From positions 744,001 to 808,000 of the forward strand of contig JAJIRX010000533.1 in assembly GCA_023853785.1 (NCBI GenBank): DNA of 64,000 bases, read 5' to 3'. Positions 1 to 12,600 of this stretch are shown piece after piece. How positions within the stretch are numbered: the stretch's first letter is position 1; the number at the start of each line of letters is the position of its first letter. Under the pieces are notes generated by a model that did no database searches, was not told the origin of the DNA, and was given only the letters and a program-made list of their open reading frames with translations. The position numbers and the translations under genes are program-made. Source of the stretch: Psilocybe azurescens (lineage: Eukaryota; Basidiomycota; Agaricomycetes; Agaricales; Agrocybaceae).

Positions 1-3000
1 CGTGTAATAGGTGGGAGCAAGGAGGTGCGAGAGCGACTCATAGGTTAATTAAAGACTGAAATGAATGAAGAGTTGTGAAATATGTGCGTAAAACGAGAAA
101 AAGAGCGTCGATTGGTAAGAAACTGGTTGAGAAGAATATGGTGGGAGTTGGAAAGAAAGGAAGGGAGAGAGAGCCCTGTGGCGACATAAACAGGGTTTTT
201 CTTCGGCCCCCTCCTATAATTGAGCGTATGATTGGATGCAAAATGCCGGCATGATGATTTGATTGGAGAGTTGGCGGCACCGCATCGCACCTGAAGACAA
301 TGATCACGTCCAAAGAAGTAGTCTGGTTTGCTTTGCTGTCGCAAAGAACAGACCACCGCACATCTACCCCGCAGAAAATGCATCATAGCGCCATCCCCTT
401 CGCGTAATCTCATCTCATTGCGAGACCCAAATTCACAAACTTGATGCAACCTGACCGACGTGCTCTTCCTTAAGGGTTCCCAGTGCAGAATACATCGACG
501 AGCCGACAAGTAAATTGGACGTCGCTGAGATGCCTAGAATCGACAATTTTTGGTCGATGTCGGTGCCACAGTGGGAAATCTTCCAGAAACCGGCAGCGCA
601 AAACGCAAACTCTTTGGTGGTCTATAACAACCCATTGTCAGCATCTTTCATTCTGGACCAGAATGACTTTGGTATTATCCAAGGTTTCAAGAGGCAAATG
701 CGGATTTATGTTCCCTCGTCTTCTCAAAAGAGACTTGGTGCCGCTGCATTGCTATAGCAGAGCTCTGGGAACCAACGTCCCGCCTGCTGGATGGCGACGA
801 TCTTGCAGAACCACACATGTACGCATAGATCTCGCGTATGCAGTGCGAACTAATAGCTGGGCCCAACTCCTCCTGTTGTTCTGAACTCTTTTCGTGCATC
901 CTCGCTGGCAGACGCCTCCAGGACGCGACTCGACCCCAAATCCCGCCCAAAACGTCGGGACCGACAGTGTGACCACTACGACGCGTTATGTCACGTCGGG
1001 ATCCCGACACATCTGTGAGTCAGAGCGCTCCATTTCTTCTTCTTGTCTCCATCTTCCCAATAATTCTTGTTTGGATGTCTATAGGCCCTGTTCAACATAA
1101 GAGCTATGACCGACATCAACGATACCTCAAAAATCAGTGAGATAGGTGTTTTCGCCCCTCAAGATCGTCAAGGCCTCAACCATCCTGCAATAATACCCAT
1201 CAAGAAAAATGTATTGGCTTCAAGGAGAAAAACCGCAAGACCCATAAAATATAGAAGAAAACATCCAAGAGTATAAAATGTGAAAACTCACCCATGGCTA
1301 CCAAGAGTCTCAATATGTTCGGCATGATTTTAAGCTTGACCCCTCCTCTCGCACGAGTAGGTGCATCGCAATTTGCATCCATTCTTTCCTATGCTGGAGA
1401 ATTTTTACCTTCTTCATTCGATGGAGACCATTGAAAGTCTCCAACCATGTTTGTATGGGATGTTTGCCAACTTTGCTCGCCGTACCATGTTTCACGGCAT
1501 GCAGACCGTTCTGACTTTGTCGATGTCGGGAACGACGAGTATAACCGCACCCATCTTATCGAGGTGTAGATTTTGTCAATGTGAAATGTCGTCGCGTTGT
1601 TGTTCCTAATTGTGTGTTGCTATCGAATGTTGTCGTCTCCTGTGTAATATTGCCCGCTGCAACCATCGTCCCGGGCCTTCTCCTGTTACACTTATGCGGT
1701 GGTATCCTGGAATTCCCAAGGTGCAGCTGGATGGTGTTGTGGTGAATGACGAGGGGCGGTTTTTAATTTTTGGAGGAGTTTAATTGTGTATGTTTCCAGG
1801 GGAGGCACCTCAGACAGTTTGCTTGGGCGATTTCCGCCATCTTCTGATACTAGCGCATCAACACATCTTCTCTTCAGGAGAGAAGAGGATAAAGGAAGTC
1901 GGAGAAGGTATGGTAGGTCGCTATCGTATTTGTCTTCGAATTGACGAAGAAGTAAAAAGGCAGGAGTATGTTTGCGGTCTGCCGTTCGCCAAACACAAGC
2001 ACTTCTACATATTTTGTTCCGCTATTCCTGCATGCTGTAATTTTTCCCTAATAGATTATACGCCCTCGACTTGGGCATTACCTTCAATACCCTTGTGTGC
2101 GATTTTCGACTTGACTGCAATTCGACATAGACTTGGCTGAGAGCATCAAGCAACGATCTCAACGCATTCGCTCGTCAACAGAATGTCGGCGCAGGCCATA
2201 CAGGTAGAAAGGAGGAGTGTCTTTACAAAATCACGACCGCGATGCCCTCAGAGCGGGACATAAAATTGGTTCTGAGCCCGTTTACTAGACACTTTCCAAT
2301 GTTTCGCCGGAATCTCTATGCTGAGGTTTATCGCTGATAATTTCACCATCTTGCTTTCAACAATCGCCTTAGTCACGCCGCTGTTCAACGCGTCGGAGAA
2401 TCTTGGCCATTCGTATCTGATCAAAATTCAACAGAAACTCCCTCAGGACTGCTGAACCCGCAGCCGCAGATCAGATTTTAAACATCTGGCAAACAACATG
2501 AACAGATTAGCTTTGTAGGCACAGATAAACATTTCATTCACCTTTTTTTTACACTGACTACTTTCCAGATAACTAGATTCCTTTTATTCAATCACAGATG
2601 GCCTCTGACCAGACGCTTTAAATCTAACTCTCGATTCCTTGCCGTATGACGATATCACCAGCTCGAAGTCGAGGCATCGTTGCGAAACCTTCTTGCGATC
2701 CTTACAAATTATGCCATTGAACTTGATCATCTGCTCTCGCGGTATGTCTCTTTACCCTAACTGTCGTCAGCTTTGACGCGTGCTTTACGTACGTATGTGG
2801 CTCCCTGGTCGTAAGCGCAGGGGAATGCAGAGTATTCAATCGATCTGACTTGAGCGTCGGCCCATGTCAAGCAGCCCACGGGAAGCCCAGGAACGACCAG
2901 ACTAGTCCATTTCTCTCTCAGAAGACCTGCTGCTGACCTACGTCGCCATTCAATTCTCTAAGTCCAGAAATAGCAGTTGAATATTATTGGCAGACAAATA

Positions 3001-3323
3001 TGTACCTGTGTTATTATATTATGTCAAAGTGGTAAAGATGATAAACCATTTTACAGATATGCTATGTTTGAATTCACAACGGAACCTCGTGATGTTGTTT
3101 GTGAGAATCAAGGACGATTATACGGCAAGTAAGAGTAGGGGCTTTCGATGATCAACATCGTGATCAAACTAGATATTCGGAATCGTGGACCGATCATTAG
3201 TGGTGAACAGTTTTTCGTAAGAGACAAGAAGATGAGGTGATGGTGATGGCTTTCGCAGGATACAATTTACGGAGAGCGCCCCTAGAAGTGAAATATTGTG
3301 CTAATAATTGTGATTCAGCCGGG
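1..3323. other. Gene-poor stretch with no confident gene
   Basis: No open frame here resembles a family I know. The longest frames (483-884 and 1784-2140 on the plus strand) show no domain. One exon-like piece lies at about 2661-2741 on the plus strand: it follows a CACCAG acceptor-like site, encodes a leucine-rich helix-like segment (LRNLLAILTNYAIELDHLL) and ends at a GTATGT donor-like site. I could not connect it to convincing neighbouring exons. The stretch may hold gene remnants, UTRs or a multi-exon gene I cannot reconstruct. Confidence 0.4.
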
Positions 3324-3813
3324 CTACGAGGAAGAGGTGAACACTAGAGCTACCTTGATCTTCGTGTTTGAGGGCGGAGAAGTCTTCTTGTAACCAGGAA
3401 ACCCACGAGAAGTACGCGGCCGCTTCTCTTTTGACGACTGACCCACCACGTCATGGTTCTGAGCGACGGGTCTCTAAAAATTCGCTGCATTGGTAAAACC
3501 TCTTCTGCGTGCAAAGCTAGACGTAACTACGCACTTTTCCTTCAGGAAAATGCACAACAAAAGAGAAGTGTTCGTCCCCTTCGAGCTCCTCATCATTCAT
3601 ATTGACGGGTTTCTGTGCAAGGCATGAATGTGATATTCTACGCAGAGCACTGAAATGACGCACCATAAGGTAGGAAGGAGGGCGCTGATTTGGCATTGGT
3701 GGTGGGTAATCAATGGGTATGAGCACGGATGACTCTGGCTCCGGGATGAACCACTGTGGCTCTTCTTCAAGAACGAGGCTGATCGATGGCAAATGGATAC
3801 GAGAGAGGGCCAT
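3324..3813 (-). CDS. Small hypothetical protein, possibly three exons
   Basis: I do not recognise this gene. The frame opens at 3813 with MALSRIHLPSISLVLEEE and is rich in Pro and acidic residues. Two plausible GT-AG introns, both phase 0, keep the frame open. The first is about 49 bases (GTGCGT to TTGCACAG) and falls after the segment PPSYLM. The second is about 61 bases (GTGCGT to TTTTTAG) and falls after VHFPEGK. The last exon is basic and Ser/Lys-rich and ends at a stop at 3324, giving a protein of roughly 125 residues. No signal peptide, membrane segment or domain is visible. If the first intron is not used, a 98-residue version remains open. The gene model rests only on splice signals and an open frame. 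Confidence 0.4.
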
Positions 3814-5118
3814 TTTAACGAGAATGTAAATTAGAAAGAGTAGAATGAGTGTTGAGCAACAATATCAACGCAATGCGAGCAGATAAATGAACGTGTTGGA
3901 GGGTTTGGAGGAGAAAGAAGTACGCAGGACGTGGAGATAGAGGGTGATGAGGGTTAAGGAGGACAGAAAACCCTATGGGGGGGCTAGATGACTTTCTTCT
4001 TCTTTTTCAGTGTGCCCGGGGCGCATTTTGAATTGGGAAACCGATGTGAGCGTCGAAACAATTGACTCCATTGGTCCTAATTTTGGCTTGGACTTAACGT
4101 GCATCAGGAACCTAGCACTAATCCCTATAGGTAACTACGTAGTCATCCGGACCGCAATTGTTTAAAGTTGTATTCCTCTCAATGCCATGATTCACTTTGC
4201 TGAACAGAAACTGCAAGAACTACCTTTCACACTTCGTAAAGCTACTCAATATAAGCCAAGTTGTCCGAAGAGTTGGGATACGTTGTAAATGTCGGGTCCG
4301 ACCCTTAGTCACCTTCGTAAGAAGAAAATAATATTATCTCCACAACATAACCCCAAACAGCCCCATATCCCAAGTCAGGAAGGTCACAGTATCACACTTC
4401 TTGGCAACGCCACATCGGAATCAAAACTCTGAAAAACGACGGCGAAAACGAGGCGGCGGCGATGTTGTGGGATTACCTGGTATGCAGTACCAGTTTCCAT
4501 CCATCTCGTTGAGGTGCAATGAACGGCGTAACCTAGGCGCAAACTGAATATAAATATCGACATCTGCAAGGATAGCAGGGTATCCAAAGCTTCTCTCATG
4601 GATAAACACGCCTGGGACTACCATAAACGTGTTCTATCAATGCTTGACAACGTCTCTTAGGTGGCCGAAGCTCCCCGTTTGGCACAGACTCGACGACAAG
4701 ATGGAAGTGATCACAATCACGCGGCTGCGCAGATGGGACTGAGCTAGGAAGCCGGTTCCCATCTTTCTACGATTCCATGCCTATCGGCCCAAGAATGTGT
4801 ATGTCGCGAAGAATCATGGTGGAACATATGCAGGCATCAACTCGCATCAGATGGGCATCCGGATGAGATGGGATTAACACTGATTGATGCCGAAAACTGA
4901 CTTGATCGACAATGTCCGTCCGAGATGTCCAAAAGCACTAGTAATTCAAGATAATCAAGTTTTCGTATTGTTCGTTGTTGTGATAAAAGATACAAACATT
5001 ACTGTACATTCTTGTCCTGATAACATTTCCGGGCTACCAACAGTCAATTATCTTCCCAGAGCAGAACAGACAAAGCTATTTCCATGGAATCATGGAATCG
5101 CGGCGGGATCACAGTCAA
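3814..5118. other. Intergenic stretch
   Basis: It holds the probable upstream region of the hypothetical gene at 3324-3813 and the downstream region of UBL5. Overlapping short minus-strand frames at 4384-4624 contain a readable segment (NEMDGNWYCIP) followed by a GTAATC donor-like site, but no partner exons could be found. I do not call a gene. Confidence 0.4.
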
Positions 5119-5590
5119 TCAGTACATCTCGAGACTCATTCCATCGTGTATTTCATAATCAGCCAGAGTGATATGATCTTTGTAAGTCGTGTACCTGCAA
5201 AGGGAGAGAGAGAAAAAGAGTTAGCAATATCGCCAAGATCGGTGGGAATCTATTATGACAAGAGTATGTTTGGAGATAACAAAAGAAGTGCGACGCACCA
5301 TTTCTTGAGCTGAATCTTGGAAGCATCTGTGCCAGTCTGCGCTGCAATAAGTTTCTTCAAGTCGCCAACTGTATCTTCAGGACTGCACTTGACACGGACT
5401 GAAGTTCAAAAAGGCAGCAGACGAACGCAAGTGATGAGAGCAGAAGGAAGTCAACAACACTCGTAAAAAATCAACGATATGGCGTACGAACCTTTCCGTC
5501 CAAGACGGTCGTTTGCGATGATCTAAGGCAAGATTCAATACGGATCTATCATGGATCCCAGCTGTTGTCGCATACCTCGATCAGTGCCAT
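5119..5590 (-). CDS. UBL5/HUB1: Ubiquitin-like protein 5 / Hub1
   Basis: This is a small ubiquitin-fold protein of the UBL5/Hub1 family, known in yeasts and animals to bind the spliceosome without covalent conjugation and to affect pre-mRNA splicing. Four exons read continuously: a 15-base first exon (MALIE), then [10 protein letters not shown], then [20 protein letters not shown] continuing through KIQLKKW, then [18 protein letters not shown] and the end SLEMY. The total is about 73 residues, the usual size. All introns are GT-AG. The ending is a tyrosine without the di-glycine of conjugated modifiers, as expected for this family. The N-terminus has three extra residues compared with the common MIEV start. 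No frame break is seen. The gene is easy to miss because no single exon is long. Confidence 0.92.
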
Positions 5591-5930
5591 TCCGTATAAG
5601 CAGTAGTTTCCTAGGAAAAGATGGGATGTGAAAGAGAGAAAGAAAGTTGATGTTACAGTCAAAGGTGTTTACCCATTTACAGTGATCGAGTCATAAGGGG
5701 CCCCATTTGTCCAAATTGGGCGATTTGGGGTGTCCAGGGGTCGAGCAGATAGTATCATGAACCAGTGGAAGCGTCGAGTGCATAGACAAAAACCTTGCTT
5801 GTTTGTTGAAGAAAACAGATACTAGATTACTAATTTCTATAATTGCTGACCGAGTTATCAAAGAGCCTATGCTTACTGAGAGAACTTTAAATTCAAGTGC
5901 TAAAAAACTTAAAAGTACAAATCTTATCGA
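5591..5930. other. Intergenic: UBL5 upstream region
   Basis: About 340 bases between UBL5 and the helicase relic. I see no gene and no clear TATA box. A G/C-rich patch at about 5698-5745 contains near-repeats of the word ATTTGGGG/CCAAATTGGG. Confidence 0.4.
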
Positions 5931-7410
5931 TTGACTATGGTGGATCCATCTGAATTAAAGAGGATCAGCGCCAGGCATATGATATTGTTGTCTGGCATTT
6001 GGATCAAACATTGGGAGAAAAGATCCTCCATCTTCGAGAATGATCATTCAAGGCGAGGGTGGTACCGGCAAACCCGAGGTTATACAGACGATCACAAGTG
6101 CATTTGCAGCACGCGGTGTATGCCACATGCTACTGAAAGCAGCATATACTGGAATCGCAGCGTCTCTGATGAACGGGAAGACCACACATGTCATTGGCAG
6201 AATCTCAGTTGCTTCCAACAACAAGATGCGGATGTCCGACGAAACAAAGGCCAAACTGCAATTGTTTTGATTGCTAAAATCCTACCTCATCATCAACGAA
6301 TTTTCCACGTTGGCCAAATATTTCTTTGCTTTAATATCAAGGAATATCAGTATCGCAAAACAAAGATTGTCGACCGACTCACCTGATGTGTCCTTTGGTG
6401 ATATCAATGTAGTTATATGTGGTGATTTATACCAATTTCCATCGGTTGCTCGTGCTATGAACCAAGTCCTCTATTATCCTATCGACCCAATTCACGATTC
6501 TGCAAAGACCCAAATTGGTCAGAAAGTATACGAGGAATTTACAACTGTTGTTAATCTGAAAGAACAAATGCGCATTACTGATCCAGTGTGGCCGGATTCC
6601 CTGCAACATTTACGATATGGTCAGGTTCAAGAACACCATCTGAAGATGTTACGAAGTTTGGTGGTCGGAAACAGCATCGAGCACAAGGTTGATTTCGGTT
6701 CGGTGTCCTGAAATTCAGCTTCACTAGTCACCCCTCTGCACGCAGTCCGTACACAATGGAATGAATCTGCAGCACACAAAATGCGCAGAGAAACCGGGCG
6801 ACAATTATTTCAAAGATACGGTCAAAGGTCGACCGCTCAACTTTGGTGAGAAATATTGTCTTGAATCTCGTCACAGAAAAGATGGAATCGGAGGCCAAAG
6901 AAAATGTCGATCCAAGGACCTGGAATGGAAGTTATGGTGACAAGTAATATTGAAACAGATCTCGATATCACAAATGGCGCAAGAGGCAAGATAGTCAACA
7001 CAATTCTTCACCCAGACAAGCCAGGTATAGGCGAGGAACCTGTCGTGGCAGTCGTGCACCTGAAATATGTTCCGGCGTATATTCTCGTCAAACTCAAGCG
7101 AACATGAACATCAACTTTGGAGGGACTGGACAAATGCGTTATACCAGAGGAACCAGTATCTATAACTTAAAATTAAAACTCACAGCGGAAAGTTATTGCA
7201 ACGCACTGTTATGAAAACCCAAAACCTAATGATAGCTGCCTATGCCTTCACGGACTATAGGCCTCAAGGATAGACTCTCCCATATGTCCTCATTGACATA
7301 GCCTCTCCACTTACAGGGACTCTCACTCTTCAATCCTTACGTGGCTTTGTCCCGAAGTGCAGAGAGATCGACAATACAGCTATTAAGGGATTTTGAGAGT
7401 CATTTAAGGC
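5931..7410 (+). mobile_element. Decayed PIF1-family helicase, probably a Helitron remnant
   Basis: Pieces of one PIF1-type DNA helicase appear in order. They are an N-terminal stretch with QAYDIVVWHLDQTLGEK, a Walker A region IIQGEGGTGK at about 6040, the segment AAYTGIAASL, a Walker B-like region YLIINEF at about 6280, motif III GDLYQFPSV at about 6421, an EQMRITDPVWPD segment, and a C-terminal part with DYRPQG followed by VALSRSAERS near 7250-7380. Helicases of this kind are the C-terminal domain of Helitron transposases and also occur as solo genes. Several lesions indicate a dead copy. Walker A ends GKP instead of GKS or GKT. Walker B has Asn where Asp is expected. TGA interrupts at about 6268, TAG stops the frame after RPQG at about 7270, and there are frame shifts. 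No replication-initiator (Rep) domain or clear terminus was found. Confidence 0.75.
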
Positions 7411-8166
7411 TACACATGATTTCCAACTGTTATAGGAGGATGACCGACTAGAAGAGCTCAACGTGTTCACGAAGTGCCGGTATAAAGAAGTTATACTAGG
7501 AGCTGTATATTAGATTAGATTGGATTTATTTTAATAAAACAAGAAAACGCAACAGATAATCATAACATAGTAAGTAGCTGTGGATGGCTCCATCTGAATG
7601 TCAGTCGATGAAAATGAAGATAAGCAACATAAATATTAGTTCGCAACTAACAGGATTGACAATAAACGAAGACGCGAGCAGGACGCGACGATTTATAAAC
7701 GGTCACTTTGTTGATTGTTGACATTGACTTCACGTGCACGATTGATCGGCGTTTGCCGGTGCTATAAAGACCCTACACCAGCGCTTATAAAACTGTTGTA
7801 AATCCTTTAAAGCGACGAGACAACTTGTGCAAAAATCTTGTTTTGTAAAAATTGGAATGGCGAGGAGCATTTTTAATTAATTACCGATAACTAAAAGGAG
7901 TGTAAACTGTAAAGGACCTTTGCAAACGAAGAAAGGACATAATTAGACATGGATTAGAAAAGAAACAGTATGGAGTAAAGAAGTTCTAAGAGAAGTGCTG
8001 TAGGGGTGGCACTATTTTCTCTTGGCATAGTGACGAAGCTCGGACATTTTATAAGGAAAAGCGAGCATCTACAAACCGAGGCCACTTTGATAGCTAGGCG
8101 TATTTGACAAAAATTCAAGCGCCCGGCAAGAGATTAAAAGATTCAAGAGCGTGCCGGTCAAAGATT
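7411..8166. other. Intergenic stretch beyond the helicase relic
   Basis: AT-rich DNA with no recognisable coding sequence. It may include the 3' part of the mobile element, but I could not find a CTRR terminus with a hairpin that would mark a Helitron end. Confidence 0.4.
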
Positions 8167-9257
8167 TCAAAGGGTGGTGATTAAAATACCCCACGCAGCC
8201 AAAACCATTATAGACCAGATATTGATCGCCGGCATGCCTCCCATGGCACTTGAGGTCGACGTTGACAATATCCCTGTGACTGGGCCTGTCGGATTTGTCG
8301 GATTTGTCGAATTGCCGGAGTACTTGACAAGATGCTGTGAAACTTGAGGTGACGAGATTTGAGAGAGAAAACTAACCTCATTCATGACAACTTTATTGTA
8401 GGCGTTTTGTGGTGCAACGAGGGCCGGAAGACTCACGTCTATTGGCATTGGTGACGATATGGCTGTAAAGCAAAGTGACCCATTTAGTTCCTTGCCATTA
8501 AACTAGACATAAGTTCATGTTCACTTGCCGCAAGGTACAAATCCAAGAATGATACACATCGGGGCATAAAAACGGACGAGTTGCATGTCTTAAGAGGCTG
8601 TATGGCGTTGTGTAATAGTAGCTGAAGTGGTTATACTGAACTGGGTCGAGGCAAAGAGTGGAAACTTGTAAGGGCGAGATAGATTTTCTGCTTTCTGAGG
8701 GTGAAGCGCTGCTTGTATTGCTGTAGAATGTACTTGAGGCTTTATAGGCCCTACTCTGGACACAGCAGTAGAAGGTACGTCCATGTCATGTCGTTAGTCG
8801 TTGTTCTTGGTTTCATCACAAATACTCACGGGTTTACATTTGAATGCAACATTCAGTTCGGGAAAGAATATCATTACGGATAAAGCATAGAAAATAAAAA
8901 TAGACCAGTCGAGGTACTTACAATGATTGTGACATTTGTGGGCATTCGGAAGGTTTCCAGACCAAAAATACAAGGACGTATGTGTTTTTCCGGTGGCCAC
9001 ATGGTAGATGCCATCCTGAATGTGGTCTAACAGAATTATTGCAAGACAAGGAACCCAGAAACGAGTACACATCGGGTGAAGAGATGCAGGGAGATACAAA
9101 AGAATCCTTCACAGTGTTGTGATGAACCCATGCCAAAGTATACAGGCGGTTGCAGGGAAGCCTGGTTGGCGATGGAGGCGCGTGTACTGAATGAATAGAC
9201 CATTCTAATCAATTGCCAGCTCTCTGTGAGAGAGTTTCCCGTCCAGTCTAATTTCAC
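8167..9257 (-). CDS. Possible multi-exon membrane or GPI-anchored protein, structure unresolved
   Basis: I do not recognise a family with confidence. The 3' end (8167-8448) encodes a Ser/Thr/Pro/Asn-rich tail followed by a hydrophobic C-terminus (INIWSIMVLAAWGILITTL). This resembles a GPI-anchor signal or a final membrane segment. Further upstream on the same strand a frame at 8794-9099 includes RFWVPCLAIILLDHI and a second hydrophobic stretch (SIFIFYALSVMIFFPEL). These vaguely recall the fungal DUF6533-type membrane proteins. No single splice model joins all parts, so this could be one gene, two genes or a degraded one. Coordinates mark the region, not an exact coding sequence. Confidence 0.3.
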
Positions 9258-9600
9258 TGGTGGTTCGAAGTCAAGAGCCTGAGGATTATTGAAGAACGAC
9301 TCCTCAGTACGTAGTCGGACACTTAGAGTGATGTTAGGTAATCAACGATCAGCCTTTCGTCATCCCCGAATATCTATCTTGGCACACCATCGCCTACTAC
9401 CGCGTTGGCCAATTCTCTCGGTCTAACGCACTGATCTCCATCCACCAATATATCTTTAAGATACCATACAATTCTATGAGGTGACATCAGCATAATCTTA
9501 TTTACGTATCCCTTGCTCGTCGATTTCTAAACAATTTGTTCAATATGCCAGGAGGGCCAACAATTTCTACTAGTCTCGATCTTCAACTGCGTTGTAAACG
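9258..9600. other. Upstream region of the TRAPPC11 gene
   Basis: About 340 bases upstream of the TRAPPC11 start codon. No coding frame and no clear TATA box are visible. Confidence 0.4.
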
Positions 9601-12600
9601 ATGAACTCATACCCTCCTGAACTTCTGGCTCAGCTAGCCCCAGTCATGTTTGTGGCTGGGCTTGACGCTCCGCCAGCACCACCGCCAGCATCCCCGATTA
9701 GCCCTACAGTGCCCGTATCGAAACCCCAAGATGCTTTTCAAGTTCTTGCTCTTCGCCTGCGGGAAGCACTTCTTGCACAACGCAAGGTCGCAATCTGGCA
9801 ACCTGAGAAAAACAAATCATTCCAAGTCATTCTCGTGGATAGAGATGTGAAGTTTCCCCCCGAAAGCTCGTAACCCCCGAGGATCCTCAGTATTCCACTG
9901 CTCATTCGCCTCTATCACCTCTTACGCCTACCTCCCCTCTCCACCCGGATGGACTCATCGCTCCTATCTGGATAAGGAAACATACTTCTCTTATTCCCTC
10001 TGTCTTTGTGTTATTCTTGCGCATATTTGAATATCCCCCGTACGTTTCACGGACGCCATTAGACTTGCCAGGTGCCGATCGAGAGCGCGAAAGAGAAGCA
10101 GAAGAGCGTAGAAAGGACTCAGAGTTAGCTTCGGATGTTGCTTCTAGGAAGAAAATCACGAACGAACGTGGTATCAAGCTCACAGTGGTTCTTATGGCAA
10201 GCAGGAGGATGCTAGGTGTGTCCAATCTGATTACGTAACGACATAAATTGAAGAATGCTTTTTCGAAAAACAGACGACCCATCATTAGATGCAAGATTAA
10301 CGTTCATTAGAAGACAAAGTGGGCTTGATTCTAGAGCTGCTCTTTTGTTCTCAGCCCTGTGAGCGCATCTGAACTTAATGAATTTGTTAGAAGGTACATT
10401 TTTTTACACTGTTTGGAGTACAATGTTGAAAGTTTCATAGTCTTCAGCAAGCTTTGTATGAACCGGCAGTGGAATACTACACGGCACATTCCAAGCGCGT
10501 TCGAAGAAAACGAAATAGGCATTCGCAGTCCGTTTCTTCATACCCAAACACAGCGGCTGGTCTTGGAGGACTTAATATTGCTCGTCCTCTGCGACCGGAA
10601 GGTTGGACCGTTCGTTATGAATATAAGATGGCATGTTTTGCCGAGTTCAGAAGCGAGGACGAAGTTGCCTTGAAGTACGTATTCACGTAGGTTCTCTCAA
10701 ATGGATAACTGATCGTCTATCCATTGGTCGTAGGCACTATCAAGATGCCTACGAAATGCTCACCATTATGTTTGGCTCAACAGCAATACTTCCTCCCCGT
10801 ACAAAACGATGGGCAGAGGCAAAGGTCCTTGCTGACTGTATCAATATAAAGGTCATCAATGCTATCGCTGTTGTATATTTTGCAATGGCTAACATATAGC
10901 AGATAGTCAAATTGTATTTGTACAACAACGAGCATGCCCTTGCACTTTCTCACCACAACACGCATATTCGAGTATTTGGCGACTTCTCCAGGGGATGGGG
11001 GATTGGCGAAGAAACTTTTGAATTCTGGAGCTGGGTAGCACGACAGTAGGTGTATTCATCGTTCTTTCTAAAATCTTGAAGCTCAGTTCCTAAATAGACA
11101 TCGTGTCCTTGCCGAACTGTTGGAACAAGGGACCAGGTCCAACTTGGTACTCCCCGTCCACAAACCTGTTACAGGAAATTCGACTGTCTCTCAGCAAATA
11201 AGACCATCACCTAGCGTAGAATATGATGCTATGCGGTCTTTGGGTGTCAACCCAAGTCATGCATTGCAACATCCAGGGTTTTATTATTATGTGGCCGCGC
11301 GGTGCACAGAAATGCGCAGAGAGCGGTTTCTGGCCATTGCTGATGCTGAAGTTCGTCCTTTTGTCAGATGCAGAGACATTCATTTGATCTTCAGATTCTT
11401 CTAGCTGAGCCAAAAACCGATAGCTCTTTCTCCTGGATTTACAAACGAGAAGAAGGTGGAACATTTGGCAATTATCAATGAGGTAAGTCACGAACGCTTG
11501 CATTCGTTCTACAGAGCCTAATTTTTGTGCTAGCTGTACACCAAAGCATACGAACTTTTCAAGAAGCACTCCCCGGCCTCGAATCAGGGACAAGGGCGTC
11601 TGACGCTATGGATCGCGTATAGAATTGCGCAGACTTACTACGAGGCGGGTAAATTCGACATGGCAGTGCGGTAAGGAGATTTTCCAATGTTCTCAATAGC
11701 CATCATTGATGTTTCGTTAGGTTCTTTGAACGTATAGCCAAGACGTATCGGCGAGAAAAATGGAACTCCATGCTTAGACCGCTATTGTCGACGTGGTATG
11801 CTTGTGCTCAGCAGCTTGGCGATGTTGAACTTAGCATCAAATTATTGGTCGAAATGTTGGGACATGGTAAGTGTCATAAATTCTGGAATTCTTCTCTCAT
11901 TGAGTTCCATTTTGCTCTAGATGCTGCAGACTCTGACGATCCGGACTCGCTGGAAGAAGATTTGATTACAGTGCTGAAGGTCTATTCAAAGTGGCCCTTT
12001 TCAACGTTGTTTAGGTATTGATTTTTTCGATGCAGAGTACCGTGCCTGGATCGCCCGATGAACCTCTGGTTGTTGATCTCGCTGATGCGCGACCCATCTG
12101 TACGTAAGACGTTATCTCCAGCATAGCCAGTACATCATCTCAACTTACGCTTGCTTAGTCGACTCAGATGTGATTTTCTGGTCTCCTGAAGTCAAAGTCG
12201 GAGAACAAGCAGCCTTCCAGTTAACCTTGACCGCTCCGAGTTCTATAGGAATTTATTCTATACCTTTCTCTCGGATTGCCCTTCACTTTAGCGAAGGCGC
12301 ACCTCCTGTGATTGTGGAACATAATCCGTCGGACGAACAGGACAGTATACAAACTGTGAACATTGGTCATATTGCCCTTTCGGAAAGTAATCGCCCTGCT
12401 ATCAAGGCTGACCTGCGCTGGTCGAAGGGTAGCTCAATTATATTCATGGGCTCACTGTCGTCGGAAGCACCAACAGTTTTCAAAGTGGGCTTTCTGTATA
12501 TCAACCATCGCAACCATCTGCTGATTTGCTTTATCAGATTACATCCGTGGTCCTTACCATTGAGGAGAATGGATGGATCATCAGCGTGTCCTCTGATCCA

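Noticed and set aside
515..757. 80-codon open frame near the left end
   Set aside because: It reads plausibly in part but has no domain, no clear splice partners and overlaps other frames. Too weak to call.
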